A stretch of DNA of 64,000 nt, taken from the NCBI GenBank assembly GCA_000018565.1, contig CP000875.1, positions 3,673,199-3,737,198 on the forward strand, read 5' to 3'. Positions within the stretch are counted from its first letter, which is position 1. Each line of letters opens with the position of its first letter. This DNA comes from Herpetosiphon aurantiacus DSM 785 (GTDB lineage Bacteria > Chloroflexota > Chloroflexia > Chloroflexales > Herpetosiphonaceae). The notes beneath the pieces are model-generated. The model was not told where the DNA came from and did not search any database. It was given only the letters and a program-made list of their open reading frames with translations. A program made the translations under genes and the position numbers. Positions 17,600-26,249 of this stretch are shown piece by piece.

Positions 17600-18829
17600 A
17601 TGCCTATTTTTGAACCGATCGGCCTAGCCTATATTGAGCTAGCATTTCGAATTAGCCAACATATCGATGGCTACGTTGATGCCTATTGTGGCCCAAATTA
17701 TCTACGCGACCAAGTGTTGGATAGCGCTGCTTGGCCAACCAACCAGTTGGTGCAGGCCGCTGAACAACTGCTAGAGCAGATTGAAGCCAGTGATTTGCCA
17801 ATTCGCCGTCGCACCTATTTGCGCAAACAGGTGACTGGTATGGCCACCACCTGTCGCCAGTTGGCTGGCGAACGTTTTGATTATCGCGAGGAAGTGCGGC
17901 GTTGCTTCGATATCGAGCCAGCAATGATCGACGAAGCCGTGTTCGATGAGGCAATCGACGAACTTGATAGTTTATTGCCAGGCCAAGGTGACGTACTCGA
18001 ACGCACTCAAATCTGGCGACGACAATTTGAAATCAACGGCGAACAGGCCCAACCCTTGTTGCAGTTGATCGAAACTGAATTACGCAGCCGCACGTTGGCG
18101 TTATATCCCTTGCCTGCTAGCGAAAAAGTCGATTTTCGCTTGGTCAACAATCAGCCTTGGAGCGGCTATAACTGGTATTACGGCAATTATCATTCAGCGG
18201 TCGATATCAACACCGATTTGCCAATTGCCCTCAATAGTCTGACAAACTTAGTTGCCCACGAAGCCTATCCAGGCCATCACACCGAGCATTGCATCAAAGA
18301 ACGTGATTTATATGCTGGTCGGGGCTGGGCAGAGCATTCGATCTTTTTGCTGAATACGCCTGAATGTGTGATGGCTGAAGGTATCGCCAATAGCGCGGTG
18401 GGCATATTGTTCAGCCCTAAAGAGTTGGTCGAGTGGCAAGCTCAAACCCTCTATCCCAAGGTTGGCATCACTGGCGACCCAGCCCAAGAACTACGAATTA
18501 ACACGGCACTCAAGGCCTTGGCGGGGGTGGCTGGCAATGCCGCGTTGCTATTACATGCTGAAGGTCGGCCTGCTGATGAGATTGTTGATTACTTGGTGCG
18601 CTATGGCTTAACCAGCGAAGAACGAGCACAGCAACGCTTGCGCTTTATTAGCTCACCATTGTGGCGAGCCTATATTTTCAGCTATTTCTATGGCGAACAA
18701 TTGATTAGTCGTTGGTTTGAGCGCGGCGATAAAATTGAGCGCTTTGGCACATTATTGAGCGAGCAAATCTACCCATCACTGCTTGAGCAATGGGTGATCG
18801 AGCAAGCCAACCAATGTTATAAAGGCTAA
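17600..18829 (+). CDS. DUF885-type putative metallopeptidase
   Basis: The 409 residues carry HEAYPGHHTEH at 220-230, the hallmark of DUF885 proteins, where HExxxGHH takes the place of the usual HExxH zinc site. It is followed by ECVMAEGIANSAVG, which can supply the third acidic ligand. It is shorter than many DUF885 members (often over 500 residues) and lacks a signal peptide, so it is probably a cytoplasmic peptidase. Activity is predicted, not shown. The ATG at 17600 follows GAGGATGCTTGATT, and a possible -10 (TACAAT) sits at 17561-17566. Confidence 0.75.
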   Translation: MPIFEPIGLAYIELAFRISQHIDGYVDAYCGPNYLRDQVLDSAAWPTNQLVQAAEQLLEQIEASDLPIRRRTYLRKQVTGMATTCRQLAGERFDYREEVRRCFDIEPAMIDEAVFDEAIDELDSLLPGQGDVLERTQIWRRQFEINGEQAQPLLQLIETELRSRTLALYPLPASEKVDFRLVNNQPWSGYNWYYGNYHSAVDINTDLPIALNSLTNLVAHEAYPGHHTEHCIKERDLYAGRGWAEHSIFLLNTPECVMAEGIANSAVGILFSPKELVEWQAQTLYPKVGITGDPAQELRINTALKALAGVAGNAALLLHAEGRPADEIVDYLVRYGLTSEERAQQRLRFISSPLWRAYIFSYFYGEQLISRWFERGDKIERFGTLLSEQIYPSLLEQWVIEQANQCYKG

Positions 18830-18837
18830 GAGTAATG

Positions 18838-18995
18838 ACCTCACCCCAACCCCTCTCCCACGGCGGCGGGCGAGGGGCGTTTGGTTTGGTGCTTCCCCTT
18901 GATCGCTCGGTGGGAGAAGCAGGGCATGCCACCTCGCTTGATTTGATCAAGTTTCCCCCTCTCCCGCTCGGCGGGAGAGGGGTTGGGGGTGAGGG
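18838..18995. repeat. Palindromic intergenic repeat, copy 1
   Basis: The outer arms CCTCACCCCAACCCCTCTCC and its near-complement (ending GGTTGGGGGTGAGG) enclose two GC-rich hairpins built from CTCCC-CGGCGG-GGGCGAGG-like blocks. Similar copies lie at 21.5, 57.7 and 60.6 kb. It contains no gene. Confidence 0.8.
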
Positions 18996-19041
18996 AGCTT
19001 AAAACCTACTCTTGTAAGGAGGAGGATAGGGGGTGAGGGCA

Positions 19042-19698
19042 TCAGCCAAGCTGCTGCTTGAGCCACTTGACCACCACTTGCAAACTATCCAAATTAATTT
19101 CGTGGCCCATGGCAAATTCATGGTATTCCAGTTGCACAGGCAGGGTTTGCAGAAAATCGCGAATCGCCCGCCCATATTGAATTGGAATAACCTCATCGTA
19201 TACGCCATGAACCGCCACAATTGGCTTGTTGGCGATGTGTTCGCGGTCGGTTTGCGGGCCAACTTCGGGCATCCAACGGCCACTCATCAAAATTGTGCCA
19301 GCAATCAATTCGGGCTTGGTCAGGGTTGCACCTAAACTCATAATTGCGCCTTGCGAAAAACCGCCCAAATAAATTTGTTTAGGATCGCAATCGTAGGCGC
19401 TGCATGCTTCACCCAAAAAGCGCTGCACCGTCTCCCAGCTTTGTTGGGCTTGATTGGTATCAATATTAAAACCCTTGGCATGCCAATGAATATCGAACCA
19501 CGAAAAGCCGCCAAATTGATAGCGATGGGGTGCGCGAGCCGAAACGACACACAAACGTGGGTCGAGATATTGAGCCAAAGGCAACAGATCATGCTCGTTG
19601 GCTCCCACGCCATGCAACATGACCAACAAGGGCGCTTTAGCCTCGGCACTGGTTTGGCGTGGTTTAACGACTTCGTGGGTTAATGAAATTTGACTCAT
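19042..19698 (-). CDS. Alpha/beta hydrolase, phospholipase/carboxylesterase family
   Basis: About 218 residues with the layout of the YtpP/EstB carboxylesterase group: oxyanion motif LLVMLHGVGANEHDLLP near 25-40, nucleophile Ser in GGFSQGAIMS, Asp in VYDEVIP and His in FAMGHEIN. It hydrolyses short-chain or lysophospholipid esters in the cytoplasm; the exact substrate is unknown. The start at 19696-19698 places AAGGAG upstream. It is the last of three leftward genes (methyltransferase, SDR, esterase) with 16 bases between it and the SDR stop. Confidence 0.9.
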   Translation of the reverse strand: MSQISLTHEVVKPRQTSAEAKAPLLVMLHGVGANEHDLLPLAQYLDPRLCVVSARAPHRYQFGGFSWFDIHWHAKGFNIDTNQAQQSWETVQRFLGEACSAYDCDPKQIYLGGFSQGAIMSLGATLTKPELIAGTILMSGRWMPEVGPQTDREHIANKPIVAVHGVYDEVIPIQYGRAIRDFLQTLPVQLEYHEFAMGHEINLDSLQVVVKWLKQQLG

Positions 19699-19714
19699 GG
19701 ATGTAGGATGCTCC

Positions 19715-20428
19715 TTAGGCCCAGCGACGACCGCCATCAACAAAGATGGTTTCGCCGGTAAAATAGGGCGATTCGACGATAAAACGCACAGCTTTGGCGA
19801 TATCTTCGGGCACGCCCAGCCGTTTCAAGGGAATTTTGTTTAATGAATTGTGGTCTTCTTGCCAACCATCAGGCAAAAGTGCTACGCCTGGCCCAACTGC
19901 CCCAACCCGAATAGTAGGAGCCAAAGCTAATGCTAAACCACGGGTCATCATGATTAATGCAGCTTTGGTCATGCCATAAGGCACAAAACTAGGCCATGGC
20001 ACTTCGCCACCAACATCAACAATATTCACAATCACCCCATGGTCAGGCATGAGTTTGGCGGCAGCCTGAGCACAAAAAAACGGGGCACGTTGATTGAGCG
20101 CAACCAAATCGTCCCAGGTTTGCTGGCTCACGCTACCAATCGGTGTGCGCGGAAAATCGGCAGCACTATTGACCAAAACTGCCAATTTGCCACAACGTTC
20201 GCCAATTATTTGAAACATTGTCTCAATTGCAGCCACATCGCGCAGATCGGCGCTATAAGCCCATGCCTCACGCCCAAGTGCCTGAATCTCGCTACAGGTT
20301 TGTTCGGCCTCAGCCTGAGCCGCATTGTAGTGAATAATTAAATTGTAGCCAGCGCGGGCTAATTCCAGCGCAATTGATTTGCCCAAGCGCCGAGCGCCGC
20401 CCGTGACGATGGCCCAGCCATGATTCAT
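19715..20428 (-). CDS. SDR oxidoreductase, pteridine reductase (PTR1/FolM)-like
   Basis: The 237-residue protein has cofactor motif TGGARRLG at 9-16, the TGxxxRxG form typical of PTR1/FolM that favours NADPH. Its active site is Asp138, Tyr151, Lys155 in VDVGGEVPWPSFVPYGMTK: Asp takes the place of the usual SDR serine at exactly the Asp-Tyr spacing (13) of Leishmania PTR1. That points to reduction of dihydropterin or dihydrofolate substrates. A plain FabG-like ketoreductase is less likely because the catalytic serine is missing. Its ATG overlaps the stop of the upstream methyltransferase gene by four bases. Confidence 0.85.
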   Translation of the reverse strand: MNHGWAIVTGGARRLGKSIALELARAGYNLIIHYNAAQAEAEQTCSEIQALGREAWAYSADLRDVAAIETMFQIIGERCGKLAVLVNSAADFPRTPIGSVSQQTWDDLVALNQRAPFFCAQAAAKLMPDHGVIVNIVDVGGEVPWPSFVPYGMTKAALIMMTRGLALALAPTIRVGAVGPGVALLPDGWQEDHNSLNKIPLKRLGVPEDIAKAVRFIVESPYFTGETIFVDGGRRWA

Positions 20429-21354
20429 AATTCACCCTCTGCTTGCTTCTGAAAAATTAACAAAAATTGATGCACCTGATTGGCAACAAAACTATAGGGA
20501 TAACCAAATGGATAGAGCATTGCACTTTGATCGTACCAGATGCGATAGCCGCGATAGCGCAGCTGCGATAATTGATACAACGCTGACACGATATCGGCAT
20601 GGAGCATGTTATGATGCTCTGGGGTTGGTTGCAGATCTTTGACAAACAACACCAAATGGCCGCCAACCCGCAACGATTGCAAGGTTTGCGCCACAATTGA
20701 AGTCAATTCACGCAGAAAGGTTGGATAATCGACATTGCCAAGATCGGCGGGATCATCGGTGAAGGGCGTGGCTGCGCCGTTACCCTGTTTGCGACGCTGA
20801 CCAGTGCGTGCTCGACTGAGCATTGAACTATAGGGTGGGTCGGTCAACACCAAATCAAAGCGTTGTTGCTGGATGCTTGGGCTGTTGAGTACTTCACGGG
20901 CATCGCCTTGCAAAACTGGCAAACGAGCCAAATTCAGTGCATCAGCCGCCTGTCCATACAAATCGATATAGTGCGGCGATAATTCGATGCCGATTGCTTG
21001 GCGTTGGGTTTGGGCACAAGCCAGCAGCGTGCCGCCAACCCCAGCAAATGGGTCGAGCACCCAACCGTTGGGCTTGGTAAAAAAACGAATAATTTCGCTA
21101 AGCAAGGCTGGTGGTTTAGGCGATGGATGGGCTTTGCGAATATGATGGGCAGCCGAAGCAGGGCCACGGGTTGGGTAAGCGCTGGCTAAAATTGGGGCTG
21201 ACCAAGCCGCCCATTCTTCAGCAGTTAAATCGTTGAGTGGCGTTGGTGGCGTGCCAGTTAGCGCAATCGAACGCGTTGCATAAAGCCACTCGCGCCCCGA
21301 TAAATCGTTTAACTGGTTGCGACGGTGGGGCTGTTGCGCTTCTGAATCGCTCAT
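20425..21354 (-). CDS. DNA amino-methyltransferase (N4-cytosine/N6-adenine type), orphan
   Basis: About 309 residues. A motif X-like segment (KAHPSPKPPALL) is followed by the SAM-binding motif I (VLDPFAGVGGTLL), GIELSPHYIDLY, and the catalytic motif IV DPPYSSML about 60 residues later. The order X-I-IV is that of gamma-class DNA methyltransferases. No restriction endonuclease gene is adjacent, so it may be a solitary modification enzyme. An RNA methyltransferase with the same fold cannot be fully excluded. AAGGAG precedes the ATG at 21352-21354. It heads the operon with the pteridine-reductase-like SDR and an esterase. Confidence 0.82.
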   Translation of the reverse strand: MSDSEAQQPHRRNQLNDLSGREWLYATRSIALTGTPPTPLNDLTAEEWAAWSAPILASAYPTRGPASAAHHIRKAHPSPKPPALLSEIIRFFTKPNGWVLDPFAGVGGTLLACAQTQRQAIGIELSPHYIDLYGQAADALNLARLPVLQGDAREVLNSPSIQQQRFDLVLTDPPYSSMLSRARTGQRRKQGNGAATPFTDDPADLGNVDYPTFLRELTSIVAQTLQSLRVGGHLVLFVKDLQPTPEHHNMLHADIVSALYQLSQLRYRGYRIWYDQSAMLYPFGYPYSFVANQVHQFLLIFQKQAEGEL

Positions 21355-21454
21355 AACGGCTCCTTCTTTCGCGGACACACTGGTTGCGCTATTGTAGCAT
21401 TGAACCAATATCTTGATATGCTTGATGGGATAAACTGTGCAGTCGATTAGCCTG

Positions 21455-21575
21455 CCCTCACCCCCTCACCCCCAACCCCTCTCCCGCACGTGAGGCGAGG
21501 GGGGAAGCAGCCTAGCATGATAGATGGAATGCCCCTCGCCCGCCGCCGTGGGCGAGGGGTTGGGGGTGAGGGAGC
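21455..21575. repeat. Palindromic intergenic repeat, copy 2
   Basis: CCCTCACCCCCAACCCCTCT on one side and GGGGTTGGGGGTGAGGG on the other enclose two hairpins and a less GC-rich spacer (GCATGATAGATGGAATGCC). The spacer resembles that of copy 3 near 57.75 kb. It occupies the divergent gap before the DUF3467 gene. Confidence 0.8.
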
Positions 21576-21629
21576 TTAAAATCCAAACCGCCATAAATTG
21601 AGAAAAATCATTTTTAAGGAGTACTATAG

Positions 21630-21932
21630 ATGAGTGATCAATCACCACGGGCAGCGTATGCTAATCAGGTACAAATTAGCGGCAGCCCTTACGATTTTAC
21701 AATCGATTTTGCTTGTGTCGAAGATGTTCGCAATAATACTGCCAGTGTTCAACCAGTCGCACGAATCATGATGAGCCCGCAACATACCAAAGTGTTGGCG
21801 TTGATGTTGCTCAAACATGTGGCAGCCTATGAGCATGCCATTGGCGTAATTGAATTACCAAGTGCCTTGCTAAATGATATGAAGCTTGGTAACTTAGAAC
21901 ACTTTATTAGTCAAGTAAATTTAAACGAATAA
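21630..21932 (+). CDS. DUF3467 family protein
   Basis: The 100 residues match DUF3467 well: an N-terminal beta part (ISGSPYDFTIDFACVEDV) followed by ARIMMSPQHTKVLALMLLKH and a helix ending YEHAIGVIELP. Function of the family is unknown. TAAGGAG lies 9 bases before the ATG. It is the first of four rightward genes with a TPR-like protein, CbiX and endonuclease V. Confidence 0.85.
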   Translation: MSDQSPRAAYANQVQISGSPYDFTIDFACVEDVRNNTASVQPVARIMMSPQHTKVLALMLLKHVAAYEHAIGVIELPSALLNDMKLGNLEHFISQVNLNE

Positions 21933-21960
21933 TTTAACAATACGTTTGAGGAGCATGTTC

Positions 21961-22464
21961 ATGTCACCCCCATCGCGGCTGCTTTCGCCCTTGCCAGTCA
22001 CTCGTCGGCGTTGGTATCATCGTTTACCGTTGGGTTGGACGATTGTGCTGGGCTTTGTGATTGTGGCCTTGTGTTATCCGATCATCTATTTTGGGCGCAC
22101 CGCCGTCCCGTTGATTTATATTGATCAGGCTGATCAGGCCATGCTCAAGGGCAAGTGGGATACCGCCCGTGAAGCCTATAACACGGCGATGGATTGGAGT
22201 ATGAATTACGAGGAGCCATTCGATCTGCGCTGGAGTTTAGCGCTTCGAGCCAACGCGATTCAGGCCGCTGTTGATGATTTTGGCATGGTGATTACGGCGC
22301 ACCCTGAGCGCTATATGGCCTATTGCTATCGCGCCGAAGCCTATATGGAGTTAGAGCAACATCCTGCGGCGCTGGCCGATTATCAAGCCTGTTTGGAGCG
22401 TGAGCCTAGCCCAATTTGGCAAGCAACCGCCCGTAATATGGTCGATTATTTGCAAAAGAAGTAG
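21961..22464 (+). CDS. Single-pass membrane protein with TPR-like repeats
   Basis: About 167 residues. A basic N-terminus is followed by one membrane helix (about 26-46). The outer part has two TPR-like helical hairpins, seen in AMLKGKWDTAREAYNTAMDW and YMAYCYRAEAYMELEQHPAA. I chose the ATG at 21961, seven bases after GAGGAG, over nearer upstream starts. It probably acts as a scaffold; no partner is evident. It lies 28 bases after the DUF3467 gene and 12 before cbiX. Confidence 0.78.
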   Translation: MSPPSRLLSPLPVTRRRWYHRLPLGWTIVLGFVIVALCYPIIYFGRTAVPLIYIDQADQAMLKGKWDTAREAYNTAMDWSMNYEEPFDLRWSLALRANAIQAAVDDFGMVITAHPERYMAYCYRAEAYMELEQHPAALADYQACLEREPSPIWQATARNMVDYLQKK

Positions 22465-22476
22465 TGGAATCAACCA

Positions 22477-23235
22477 ATGCAAGCACTATTGATCATTGGT
22501 CATGGGAGTTTATTCGCTGGTTCGGGGGCAACCATGCTGCGTTTGGCTGCACGGCTGCGCGAGCGCGGCGTTGCCCAATTGGCTGGGGCGGGTTTTCTCA
22601 ATTATAGCCAGCCTGATCTGACCCAAGCAACCGCCCGTTTAGTCGCGCAAGGCGCAACTGCAATTAGGGTCTTGCCCTATTTTTTGATCGATGGCTATTT
22701 TGTCCAAGTGAGTTTACGCCAACAGGTTGCGCAAATGGCCGCCAATTATCCTAATGTAGCTTTTTCGATGGCCCCAGCGTTTGGCGAACACCCCGCCTTG
22801 GCCCAACTCGTGCAAAAACGCGCTAATCAGGCTTGGCCTGATTTAGATTATGCGCAAGCTGGCTTGTTGGTAATGGTGCATGGCAGTCCACGCCCAGCCT
22901 CAAATGCACCGATTGAAGCCGTTGCTGAACGGGTACGCCAAGCAACACCTTGGGCCGCAGTCCAGGTCTGTTTTATGGATTTGAACGAGCCAAGCATCGC
23001 GGAAGCCCTTGATAGGCTGGTTGCCCAAGGTTTGAAGCAGCTTGTGGCCGTGCCCTATTTTATTCAATTTGGCAGTCATGTGCGTGAAGATTTGCCCGAA
23101 ATTATTCAAGCAGGCCGTGATCGTCATGCTCATACCACAATTGTGTTGGCAAAACATCTCGATTATGACGAATTATTGATCGATGTACTAACCGATCGGG
23201 TTGCCGAACACCGACCTGTTATCACTAATGGATGA
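22477..23235 (+). CDS. cbiX: CbiX/SirB-type sirohydrochlorin chelatase, two-domain
   Basis: The 252 residues form two CbiX domains. The first starts ALLIIGHGSLFAGSGATM with metal/substrate His9; the second starts LLVMVHGSPRPASNAPIE near 128. The long tandem form inserts Co2+ (CbiX) or Fe2+ (SirB) into sirohydrochlorin for cobalamin or siroheme; which metal is used cannot be told from sequence. No other tetrapyrrole gene is nearby. The ATG has no good ribosome site and lies 12 bases after the preceding stop, so it probably relies on coupling. Confidence 0.88.
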   Translation: MQALLIIGHGSLFAGSGATMLRLAARLRERGVAQLAGAGFLNYSQPDLTQATARLVAQGATAIRVLPYFLIDGYFVQVSLRQQVAQMAANYPNVAFSMAPAFGEHPALAQLVQKRANQAWPDLDYAQAGLLVMVHGSPRPASNAPIEAVAERVRQATPWAAVQVCFMDLNEPSIAEALDRLVAQGLKQLVAVPYFIQFGSHVREDLPEIIQAGRDRHAHTTIVLAKHLDYDELLIDVLTDRVAEHRPVITNG

Positions 23236-23243
23236 GGCAATAG

Positions 23244-23942
23244 ATGAGTCGTTTTCCAAATAGCCAAGTGCATCGCTGGGATTTAACGCCCGAGCAAGCG
23301 ATCGATCTGCAACTCCAACTACGCGATCAGGTGCGTTTAGTCGATGATTTTGCCCAGCCACTTCAAACGGTGGCTGGGGTTGATGCTGCCTTTGAAGACG
23401 ATGGCGCAACCACCCGTGCCGCAATCGTGATCTTGAATTTTCCAGCACTTCAACCAGTCGAAAAAACCTTAGTTCGTCGTCCAACCAACTTCCCCTATAT
23501 TCCTGGCTTGCTGTCATTTCGCGAAATTCCGGCAGTGTTGGCAGCCTTGGAGCAATTGCAACAGCTGCCCGATGTGTTGTTGTGTGATGGGATGGGCATT
23601 ATGCATCCCCGTCGTTTTGGCATTGCCGCTCATTTGGGTGTTTTGACCGATTTACCAACAATTGGCGTGGGCAAAAGTTATTTATGCGGAACCCACGAAC
23701 CAGTGCCCAATCAGCAAGGTGCGTGGGTTCCCGTCTATGATGCTGGCGAACAGATTGGGGCGGTTGTGCGAACGCGGGTTGGCACAAATCCGCTCTACAT
23801 TTCGCCTGGCCATCGCGTAAGCATTAGCACTGCTGTCGATTTAGTGTTGGGTTGCACAACCAAATATCGATTGCCTGAAACTACCCGCCACGCCGACCAA
23901 CTTTCCAAAGATAAAGCCAATAATGGTGGCATTCAACTCTGA
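23244..23942 (+). CDS. nfi: Endonuclease V
   Basis: The 232-residue protein has the full active site in the spacing of Thermotoga EndoV: Asp47 (AGVDAAF), the PYIP wedge Tyr85 (FPYIPGLLSFRE), Glu94, Asp115 (LLCDGMGIMHP) and His121, then GVGKS and ISPGHRVSISTAVDL. It nicks DNA near deoxyinosine from deaminated adenine and may also act on inosine in RNA. GAGGCAATAG precedes the ATG. It starts 8 bases after cbiX and ends 10 bases before the stop of the convergent molybdoenzyme gene. Confidence 0.95.
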   Translation: MSRFPNSQVHRWDLTPEQAIDLQLQLRDQVRLVDDFAQPLQTVAGVDAAFEDDGATTRAAIVILNFPALQPVEKTLVRRPTNFPYIPGLLSFREIPAVLAALEQLQQLPDVLLCDGMGIMHPRRFGIAAHLGVLTDLPTIGVGKSYLCGTHEPVPNQQGAWVPVYDAGEQIGAVVRTRVGTNPLYISPGHRVSISTAVDLVLGCTTKYRLPETTRHADQLSKDKANNGGIQL

Positions 23943-23952
23943 GTAGAAGCAA

Positions 23953-26028
23953 TCACACAACTGCTTGCACCTCGACTGCTATTCCATTTAAGGCAGCATT
24001 GCCACTTAATGGATCGATCGCTTGATCATCGGTTAAATCGTTGATGCTGCTGCCAGCATGGGCTTGGGCGATTTGAATTTTGGTATCAGAATAGCGATGA
24101 CCCCAGCCATGCGGCAAGCTGACCACCCCAGGCATCATTAACTCACTGACTTCAAGCGCCACCTCGATTGTGCCAACTCGTGAACTGATGCTGACCTGCT
24201 GGCCATGGCTCAGTTGGCGTTGCGCTGCATCGGCTGGGTGCATTTGCAGGGTACAACGATCATCGCCCTTGACTAAACGTTGGCTATTGTGCATCCAAGA
24301 ATTGTTGCTGCGCAGTTGCCGACGGCTAATCAAGCGTAGTTGCTTGCTTGGTGCTTGTTGCAACAATTCGGCTAGTCGATCCAAATCGTGGGCAATTGCT
24401 GGTGGCACAAGCTGAATTTGTTTATCCTCAGTGAAAAGTCGTTCAGGCAGGCGTGGTTGCAATGGCCCAAGGTCAATCCCATGCGGTTGTTGAGCTAATT
24501 CGCTGAGTTGAATCGCATATGGCCCTGAACGCAATCCACGCTCAAGCATCGCTTTTGGTGGAAAAATGCGCCCCTCTTTTTCGCTCATGCGCTGGGTTAA
24601 TTCGCCGAAAATTTGCCAATCGTGGCGAGCAGCTTGATCGATCTCGAATAGCGCGGGGCTGTATTTAGCGGTGTTACGAATCGCCAAATTGTGAAACAGC
24701 ACATCATAATGATCATGCTCCAAGGGTGAGCTTGGTGGCAAAATCAAGTGGGCATGGCGAGTGGTTTCATTCAAATAGAAGTCGATTGAGAGCATAAATT
24801 CAAGCCCAGCCAAAGCTTGGTCAAGTTGTTGACCATTGGGCGTTGAAAGCACCGGATTGCCCGCCGAGGTGATTAATCCTCGAATTTGGCCTTCGCCCGG
24901 GGTCAAAATCTCTTCGGCCAAAGCGACTGAAGGCAGCTCGCCAGCGAATTCGGGCAACTGGCGCACACGAGTATGCCACCGCCCAACATTACCTTTACTG
25001 CCCAGTGGCAACGTATCGAAGGCTGGCGTGGCAAACATCGAGCCACCCTCGCGATCCAAGTTGCCAGTAATGATATTCAGTACCTGAATTAACCACTGGC
25101 TGAGTGTACCAAACTGCTGGATTGAAACCCCAATTCGGCCATAGCAAACAGCGCTACTGGCATGGGCAAAATCATGGGCTAGTTGCAATATTGTATCAGC
25201 TGCTACACCCGTTGCCTCAGCGACTGCTGCTGGGCTGAATCGTGCGAACAGCGCTTCAAGCTGATCAAGCCCATTGGTAAAGCCAGCTAGCCGATCAGGA
25301 TTAGCCCAACCTTCTTTGAGCATCGTATGAATCAGCGCTGCCAATACCAAGCCATCGCTACCAGGCTGAATAAAATAATGTTGATCGGCTAATTGTGCTG
25401 TTTCGCTTTGGCGGGGGTCAAACACCACAATTTGGCCGCCGCGCTGCTGAATCGCCTTCAAACGGCGTTTAATATCGGGGGCGCTCATAATGCTCCCATT
25501 TGAAACCGCTGGATTCGCCCCAAAAATCAACAAAAACTGAGTTCGATCTAAATCAGGCACAGGCAACATTAATTGATGCCCATACATGTGATACACCACC
25601 AACTGATGCGGCAATTGATCGACCGAGCTAGCCGAGAAGCGATTTTTGGTGCGCAAACTGCGGACAAACGCGCCAGCACCTAAAGCTGTGCCAAGATTAT
25701 GTACCGAAGGATTGCCCTGATAAATCGCGATTGCATCGGGGCCGTAGCGAGCCTGAAGTTGTTTTAATTGGGTAGCAGCATAATCAAAAGCCTCATCCCA
25801 ACCAATTTGATGCCAGCCATCAGCACGGCGTTGAAGTGGCTGGCGCAAGCGATCAGGGTCGTGGTGAATATCGCCGAGGGCACTACCTTTGGGGCAAATA
25901 TGCCCACGGCTGAGTGGATCATCCTGATCACCCCGAATCTGCTTGACTGCATTGTCGGCGACCGTAATTGCCAAGCCACACATTGCCTCACAGAGCGGGC
26001 AGGTTCGATAATGAATTTGTTCAGTCAT
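23953..26028 (-). CDS. Molybdopterin-dependent oxidoreductase of the DMSO reductase/formate dehydrogenase superfamily
   Basis: About 691 residues. Cys10, Cys13, Cys17 and Cys45 (CPLCEAMC then GHICPKG) form the [4Fe-4S] site. Molybdopterin-binding segments follow (FGANPAVSNGS, VVFDPRQSETAQ), with the C-terminal domain ending in PHGWGH and INDLTDDQAIDPLSGNAALN. There is no twin-arginine signal, so it should be cytoplasmic. The metal-ligand segment (FSASSVDQLPHQ) does not identify the substrate, and no electron-transfer subunit is adjacent. The start at 26028 is chosen because AAGGAGG precedes it. Confidence 0.9.
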   Translation of the reverse strand: MTEQIHYRTCPLCEAMCGLAITVADNAVKQIRGDQDDPLSRGHICPKGSALGDIHHDPDRLRQPLQRRADGWHQIGWDEAFDYAATQLKQLQARYGPDAIAIYQGNPSVHNLGTALGAGAFVRSLRTKNRFSASSVDQLPHQLVVYHMYGHQLMLPVPDLDRTQFLLIFGANPAVSNGSIMSAPDIKRRLKAIQQRGGQIVVFDPRQSETAQLADQHYFIQPGSDGLVLAALIHTMLKEGWANPDRLAGFTNGLDQLEALFARFSPAAVAEATGVAADTILQLAHDFAHASSAVCYGRIGVSIQQFGTLSQWLIQVLNIITGNLDREGGSMFATPAFDTLPLGSKGNVGRWHTRVRQLPEFAGELPSVALAEEILTPGEGQIRGLITSAGNPVLSTPNGQQLDQALAGLEFMLSIDFYLNETTRHAHLILPPSSPLEHDHYDVLFHNLAIRNTAKYSPALFEIDQAARHDWQIFGELTQRMSEKEGRIFPPKAMLERGLRSGPYAIQLSELAQQPHGIDLGPLQPRLPERLFTEDKQIQLVPPAIAHDLDRLAELLQQAPSKQLRLISRRQLRSNNSWMHNSQRLVKGDDRCTLQMHPADAAQRQLSHGQQVSISSRVGTIEVALEVSELMMPGVVSLPHGWGHRYSDTKIQIAQAHAGSSINDLTDDQAIDPLSGNAALNGIAVEVQAVV

Positions 26029-26249
26029 CGCTACGCCTCCTTGCGTCACACAATTAGCAGCATTATCGCATAGCAAAATCAGTCGTGCGAGGGATGAGCC
26101 ATGGCTCAACCTATGCTAGAGTATCAGCAAAGAGCAACCACAGCGATTCCTTGGTGAAAGGCGGAACCCACATGATAAAGATATGGTAAAAGCGCAAAGT
26201 TGTTGTTTTGTAGTAAGCTACGCTGTGGTCACGAAATTTAAGGAGATCT

